From UBA2421 sp002343075 (lineage in GTDB: Bacteria > Planctomycetota > Phycisphaerae > Tepidisphaerales > Tepidisphaeraceae): a stretch of DNA of 64,000 bases. Within the stretch, counting starts at the first letter, position 1, and every line of letters begins with the position of its first letter. The translations under genes were made by a program, and so were the position numbers. The stretch lies in NCBI GenBank assembly GCA_937982565.1, contig CALJLN010000047.1, forward strand, positions 124,001 to 188,000, written 5' to 3'. Shown one piece after another: positions 60,155 to 64,000 of this stretch. Below the pieces are notes generated by a model. It did no database searches. It was given only the letters and a program-made list of their open reading frames with translations, and was not told the DNA's origin.

Positions 60155-61111
60155 CTAGTTCTTCACCTGCTGGGTGAGGATACGCGCGATCGCCTCGCAG
60201 ATTTCCGTTCGGTGGACGCCATTCAGAGCCAGAGCAAGCTGCGTCTCCATGAGGCCATATGGAATGCCCGTATCGTACCGCTGGCCTTGCGTGACCACGC
60301 ACCAATACTTGTCCGTCTGCTGCCGGAGGTGCTCCTGCGCCGCCGTTAACTGAATCTCTCCCTTTTCTCGCAGGTCGTTCTTGATCAGATATTCCAGCGA
60401 ACTGAAAATGCCGGGGCCGAAAACGTGCATGCCAAAATGCGCAAGATAGTTTCCCGCCGGAAGACCAGGGGTGACCAGCTTTTCTCTCGCAGTATCGATC
60501 GAGGGCTTTTCGATAATATGCTCAGCTTTGTAGACCCCTTTACCGGCGTCGATCGGGTGTCCTTTAATTGTGCCAAAGAGGTGAAGCAAGCGTTCAAGCG
60601 TTGGTTGTACGCCGGTCACACTATCAAGCATGTATTGTTCATAGACCTTGATGAGCTGCCGTGCGCAACGGTCTTTTACGTCGCTGATGTAGATGTGGTC
60701 GCCCAGCAGGAGCAGAAACGGCTCATCGCCGACAAATTTCTTTGCTTGATACACCGCGTGCCCGAAGCCCTCGGGTGAATGCTGTTCGGCAAAGTGAAGC
60801 CGTTCACCAAACGCCGCGAGCTTTTCACTTTCAAGGATCGCCCAATCTTTACCGCGAAAGGCCTTTACCATGCTGTCATCAAGCCGGCGGAAGTAATCGC
60901 GGTAATATGGCTCTTCCCCCGGCTGGGTAATGATGCAGATTTCTTCAATCCCTGAGTCGATTGCCTCTTCCCCAATGATCTGCACTACGGGCTTGGTCAG
61001 CCCATCGCGGTCGACGAGCGGGAACATCTCCTTCTGCACCGCCGCCGATGCCGGGTACATCCGTGTACCGCGACCCGCCGCGGTAATGACTGCTTTGCGA
61101 ACTTTGGCCAT
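60155..61111 (-). CDS. galU: UTP-glucose-1-phosphate uridylyltransferase
   Basis: GalU makes UDP-glucose for polysaccharides. From ATG 61111 (318 aa, aaagga upstream) the protein has the nucleotide motif AVITAAGRGTRMYPAS, KEMFPLVD, the KPVVQII strand, GFGHAVYQAKKFVGDEPFLLLLGD, and the C-terminal HIIEKP then GQRYDTGIPYGLMETQLA. The pattern is GalU rather than RfbA. It is likely cytoplasmic and supplies exopolysaccharide or glycan pathways. Confidence 0.92.
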   Translation of the reverse strand: MAKVRKAVITAAGRGTRMYPASAAVQKEMFPLVDRDGLTKPVVQIIGEEAIDSGIEEICIITQPGEEPYYRDYFRRLDDSMVKAFRGKDWAILESEKLAAFGERLHFAEQHSPEGFGHAVYQAKKFVGDEPFLLLLGDHIYISDVKDRCARQLIKVYEQYMLDSVTGVQPTLERLLHLFGTIKGHPIDAGKGVYKAEHIIEKPSIDTAREKLVTPGLPAGNYLAHFGMHVFGPGIFSSLEYLIKNDLREKGEIQLTAAQEHLRQQTDKYWCVVTQGQRYDTGIPYGLMETQLALALNGVHRTEICEAIARILTQQVKN

Positions 61112-61268
61112 ATCGATTGTCCTTTGTAGACGACTCGAGCGCGAGTGTAGAGCGAAGCAAACAGCGTGGCAACGCGAGCCTGCCCGCAATGTCGGTTCGG
61201 CACATGAATTTCCCCAAATTTTCGTCCGCCATTTCGCATTTGCCCCTTCCTGACTATAGTTCCGCCCC

Positions 61269-61637
61269 GTGCGTTTCTTGATTCATGGCAATCTCGCCCC
61301 GGCAGTTCATGCAGCGGTCACGCGGCATGGGCATGTGGCGGCCACGCTCGACATGGCCGAACTGCCCCCGGACATCGCGCCGGAAGACCTTTTGAAAGAG
61401 CTGCATCGAAAGCAGCTTGACCTGATCACCAACGATGATGCCGTGATTCACGCTGCGCTGAAGGGCGACGGCGCTTTTGAGCGGTGCATTGCCCACCTGC
61501 AGCTAACCGGCGGCGAGGTGGAGCAGGATGACGCGATCGACCGGCTGTTCGAGCGGTATCCGCGGATGTCGAATCGAAGGCTTTACACCGTCACCGAAAC
61601 GCGCGTGAAGGTCCGGCAACTGCCCGGCGGGAGATGA
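61269..61637 (+). CDS. PIN-like (DUF5615-type) protein
   Basis: This 122-residue protein starts at GTG 61269. RFLIHGNLAPAVHAAVTRHGH at the start, AELPPDIAPEDLLKELHRKQLDLITNDDAVIHAAL in the middle, give the acidic PIN-like pattern (Asp of the first strand replaced by His-Gly-Asn, and NDDAV acidic). PIN-like proteins of this size are nucleases or toxin-like, but some acidic residues here are changed, so catalysis is doubtful. No antitoxin-like ORF is next to it; it leads into a PfkB gene 54 bases on. Confidence 0.55.
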   Translation: MRFLIHGNLAPAVHAAVTRHGHVAATLDMAELPPDIAPEDLLKELHRKQLDLITNDDAVIHAALKGDGAFERCIAHLQLTGGEVEQDDAIDRLFERYPRMSNRRLYTVTETRVKVRQLPGGR

Positions 61638-61691
61638 TCCCGCCTGCAAGATCAGCTTACTTTTGAGACGATTCTGTTCTGTGGAGAAAAT

Positions 61692-62594
61692 ATGTCCTTG
61701 CTTGTCACGGGTTCAATCGGGATCGACACAATTCAGGCACCGGCGGGAGTTCGGCCCGACGTGATCGGCGGCTCGGCGGTCTATTTCGCCTTCGCTGCCA
61801 GCTACTTCACGCCGGTTCGGCTGGTTGGTGTGGTGGGGGAGGATTGTCCTTCCGAACTGCTTAATGTCTTTCATGGCCGCCCCATCGACACTGCCGGGCT
61901 GGAGGTTCGCAAGGGAAGCAAGACGTTTCGCTGGCACGGAAAATATCACGAAGATGTAAACTTTCGCGACACAGTGAAGGTGGATCTCGGCGTGCTGGGC
62001 GAGCGCGGGCCGAAGGTGCCGGCGCAGTTTGTTGATAGTCAGTATGTGTTTCTTGCCAACTCGCATCCGACTCTGCAGAAGGAACTTCTGCTTTCTCTGA
62101 GTGCGCCGCAACTGGCAGTGGCCGATACGATGGACCTCTGGATCGACACCACGAAATCGGAATTGCTCGATCTACTTAAGCATGTGCAGGGCCTGGTGCT
62201 GAACTACGAAGAGAGCAAGCAATTGACCGGCAAAACCAATCTCGTGGCCGCGGCGCGGGATGTGCTGAAGCTTGGGCCGAAGTTTTGTGTGATCAAGAAG
62301 GGCGAGCACGGCGCGATGCTATGCACCGGCGATGACATTTTCGTCATGCCCGCCTTCCCGGCCGAGCTTGTGGTCGATCCGACCGGCGCGGGCGACAGTT
62401 TCGCTGGAGGGATGATGGGCTACCTCGCCACCCAGCAGAATTTCACCGCCGCCACGCTCAAGCGCGCGATTGCGCTGGGCACGGTCGCCGCGAGCTTCAC
62501 CATCGAAGATTTCAGCCTCGCCGGCCTCGCCGCGGCGACGAAGCAGAAAATCGATCAGCGGCTGGCCGAGCTTCAGTCGGCGATGAGTTTCTGA
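61692..62594 (+). CDS. PfkB-family carbohydrate kinase
   Basis: The 300-residue protein has the ribokinase-fold opening (SLLVTGSIGIDTI), GGSAVYFAFAASYF, and the catalytic signature DPTGAGDSFAGGMMGYLA with the Asp base. The sugar-binding segment HEDVNFRDTVKVDLGVL differs from ribokinase and adenosine kinase, so the substrate cannot be named. It looks like the small planctomycete group close to adenosine kinase/fructokinase. Cytoplasmic. Confidence 0.88.
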   Translation: MSLLVTGSIGIDTIQAPAGVRPDVIGGSAVYFAFAASYFTPVRLVGVVGEDCPSELLNVFHGRPIDTAGLEVRKGSKTFRWHGKYHEDVNFRDTVKVDLGVLGERGPKVPAQFVDSQYVFLANSHPTLQKELLLSLSAPQLAVADTMDLWIDTTKSELLDLLKHVQGLVLNYEESKQLTGKTNLVAAARDVLKLGPKFCVIKKGEHGAMLCTGDDIFVMPAFPAELVVDPTGAGDSFAGGMMGYLATQQNFTAATLKRAIALGTVAASFTIEDFSLAGLAAATKQKIDQRLAELQSAMSF

Positions 62595-62746
62595 CCCGCG
62601 CCGCCGGAGCCGGGGCGATCAGGTTCTCTCCACGGGGTTATCGGACTCCGCGGCCGAGTTGAAACCATGATCTCCGTCCAGATCAACGCAAATCGATCTG
62701 GTGTGCCGATGTATGGGTGAACGAATTCACTCTCGAAAGGCATCGG

Positions 62747-63427
62747 ATGAACATCAAGCGGTTGGGCATGGCGAGTCTCCTGGCGATTGCAGTGGTGGGG
62801 TGCAACAACAGCGGCCAAAGGCAGGTCTCTCGATCGCAGCCGCCGGTGCTTGCACAGGATAACTTCGAGCTGGCGAAAGAACCGGCGATCAACGCCGAGA
62901 CGCGCTTCGCCGCCGGGCAGTTGGCCGAGTCGCGCGGGGATTTCCGCCGGGCGAGCCTGCAATACGTTCAGGCACTCAAGCTCGACCCCAATCATCTGAA
63001 AGCGATGAACCGTCTGGCGGTCGTCTACGCCATGACCCGGCAATACGATCAATCCATTGAAATAGCCCGGCGGTACGTCAATGCCACCAACCGCTCGGCA
63101 GATGCGTGGAACAATCTCGCCCAGTGCTACGAATTCGCCAATCGCAATGATGAAGCCGAGGATGCATATAAATCGGGCATCGCCGCAAACGGCACGAATG
63201 TTCCCTGCCGGGTGAATTACGGCCTGTGGCTCGCCCGCAAAGACCGCGTGGACGAAGCCCGCGCGCAGATGTCGGCTGTGCTCAAGCCCGCCGAGGTGCA
63301 TTACAACATCGCCAGCGTGCTGGAAATGCAGGGCAACAAGCCCGCGGCGAAGGTTGAGTTTGCCAAGGCTCTGGAAGCCGATCCCACCTTCAGCGATGCC
63401 AAGAAGCGCCTCGCGGCGATCGAGTAA
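62747..63427 (+). CDS. TPR-repeat lipoprotein
   Basis: From ATG 62747 (226 aa, aaagg upstream). The lipoprotein signal is MNIKRLGMASLLAIAVVGC, with the lipid Cys at 19. The rest is about four TPR-like helix pairs: AAGQLAESRGDFRRASLQYVQAL, NRLAVVYAMTRQYDQSIEIARR, WNNLAQCYEFANRNDEAEDAY, EVHYNIASVLEMQGNKPAAK. It is anchored at the envelope and presumably a scaffold. A PEGA lipoprotein converges on it at the window end. Confidence 0.85.
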   Translation: MNIKRLGMASLLAIAVVGCNNSGQRQVSRSQPPVLAQDNFELAKEPAINAETRFAAGQLAESRGDFRRASLQYVQALKLDPNHLKAMNRLAVVYAMTRQYDQSIEIARRYVNATNRSADAWNNLAQCYEFANRNDEAEDAYKSGIAANGTNVPCRVNYGLWLARKDRVDEARAQMSAVLKPAEVHYNIASVLEMQGNKPAAKVEFAKALEADPTFSDAKKRLAAIE

Positions 63428-63509
63428 CAACAATTGACTGCTCAGTCTAGCGTTTTGAGCACTATGATTAGATGAATCGTCGGGTAGGTAAATCGTAGGC
63501 GCGAGCAGG

Positions 63510-63953
63510 TCACCGCGACGGCTGCGTGGAAGGTGCCCGGGTGGACTCAAGCTGCCCGCGAAGCGCATCCGACCTTGCCAGGATCGCATCGACATCGATC
63601 GCCGTGTCGGCAGCGGGCTGAAGCGTGTATTGGTAGGTTCGCTTGTCGTCCAGCAGAAAAAGCTCAGCAACGAGGTCAAACGGGGGCCACTGCCACCAGG
63701 GTGCGATGGTCTTCTGTCGGGCGCGAAGCGTCTCGCTGCCTTCTTTTCGAATCACCACGTCGTAGGTTCCGTACCAGGTGAAGTCGCGGGTCATCGGTGT
63801 GCGACCGGCTTCTTCGCCGTTGAGATAAACCAGCGCCCCCGACGGCTCAGAAGTGATCGTCATTTCCCTGCGCACGCATCCAGCCAACGCAGCCAGCGAA
63901 GCGCCAAGCGAAACGAAAATAAGAAATCGGGCGTGGGACATCCGTTCTGCCAT
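63510..63953 (-). CDS. PEGA-domain lipoprotein
   Basis: A lipoprotein signal (ARFLIFVSLGASLAALAGC) comes first. The mature part is a PEGA domain: MTITSEPSGALVYLNGEEAGRTPMTRDFTWYGTYDVVIRKEGSE, a beta-sandwich with the PSGA turn, then a hydrophobic-aromatic segment (WWQWPPFDLVAELFLLDD) and a Ser/Thr-rich tail. I use ATG 63953; ATG 63941 is also possible. PEGA modules bind partners at the envelope. The gene converges on the TPR lipoprotein gene. Confidence 0.8.
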   Translation of the reverse strand: MAERMSHARFLIFVSLGASLAALAGCVRREMTITSEPSGALVYLNGEEAGRTPMTRDFTWYGTYDVVIRKEGSETLRARQKTIAPWWQWPPFDLVAELFLLDDKRTYQYTLQPAADTAIDVDAILARSDALRGQLESTRAPSTQPSR

Positions 63954-64000
63954 TGAGATGTATATCATCGTCTGAACGATGTAAAGTAGCCGCTGCATTC

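Noticed and set aside
62573..63679. 368-codon minus-strand frame opposite the TPR lipoprotein
   Set aside because: Shadow of a well-supported lipoprotein gene; no domain or ribosome-binding site.

Overview
The window looks like a chromosome segment of a planctomycete, probably class Phycisphaerae (relatives of Tepidisphaera or Humisphaera). This is an inference. It rests on secreted RTX-repeat proteins with a planctomycete-type N-terminal LEPR-XLL-like tag (LEQRKLL, LEPRRLL, LEQRRLL), two PEP-CTERM proteins, an ECF sigma factor beside a Ser/Thr kinase with TPR-like repeats, many lipoproteins, and several classes of dispersed GC-rich repeats. I saw no convincing rRNA, tRNA, CRISPR array, prophage or transposase.

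0-18.9 kb is mostly housekeeping. It starts with the tail of a cyclodeaminase-like gene and small planctomycete proteins, then a LolA-like lipoprotein and an RDD membrane protein. Next come an rph / SPOR lipoprotein / rdgB / universal stress protein operon, dapB-dapA, a YlbF-like gene divergent from a ThiF-type E1 enzyme, a cysK-VOC-cysC operon with a readable promoter, a metzincin-like PEP-CTERM protein, and the pyruvate dehydrogenase genes pdhA, pdhB and pdhC. lpdA follows at 19.7 kb.

19-26.7 kb is an accessory, repeat-rich stretch. It holds a nucleotidyltransferase with a small overlapping partner, an ASCH gene cut short by repeats, a caspase-like protease, a 21-bp tandem-repeat array, an Mrr-like nuclease, a conserved hypothetical protein, a GNAT gene carrying two repeat insertions in frame, and a compact promoter / 19-codon ORF / terminator unit.

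26.8-33 kb has a MATE transporter, ileS, and an in-frame fusion of CsrA (the mRNA-binding regulator) to PurN (GAR formyltransferase). The fusion is the most unusual object in the window. A second nucleotidyltransferase follows.

33-55.5 kb holds four large RTX-repeat proteins on the minus strand, interleaved with ftsK, dut, a pectate-lyase-like protein with an esterase, a FecR-domain protein, a Ser/Thr kinase and its convergent ECF sigma factor, a PEP-CTERM protein and a zinc-ribbon protein.

55.8-64 kb has a three-gene signalling cassette (histidine kinase, response regulator, REC-GGDEF cyclase), a Crp/Fnr regulator with a Crp-like palindrome upstream of itself, galU, a PIN-like protein, a PfkB sugar kinase and two lipoproteins.
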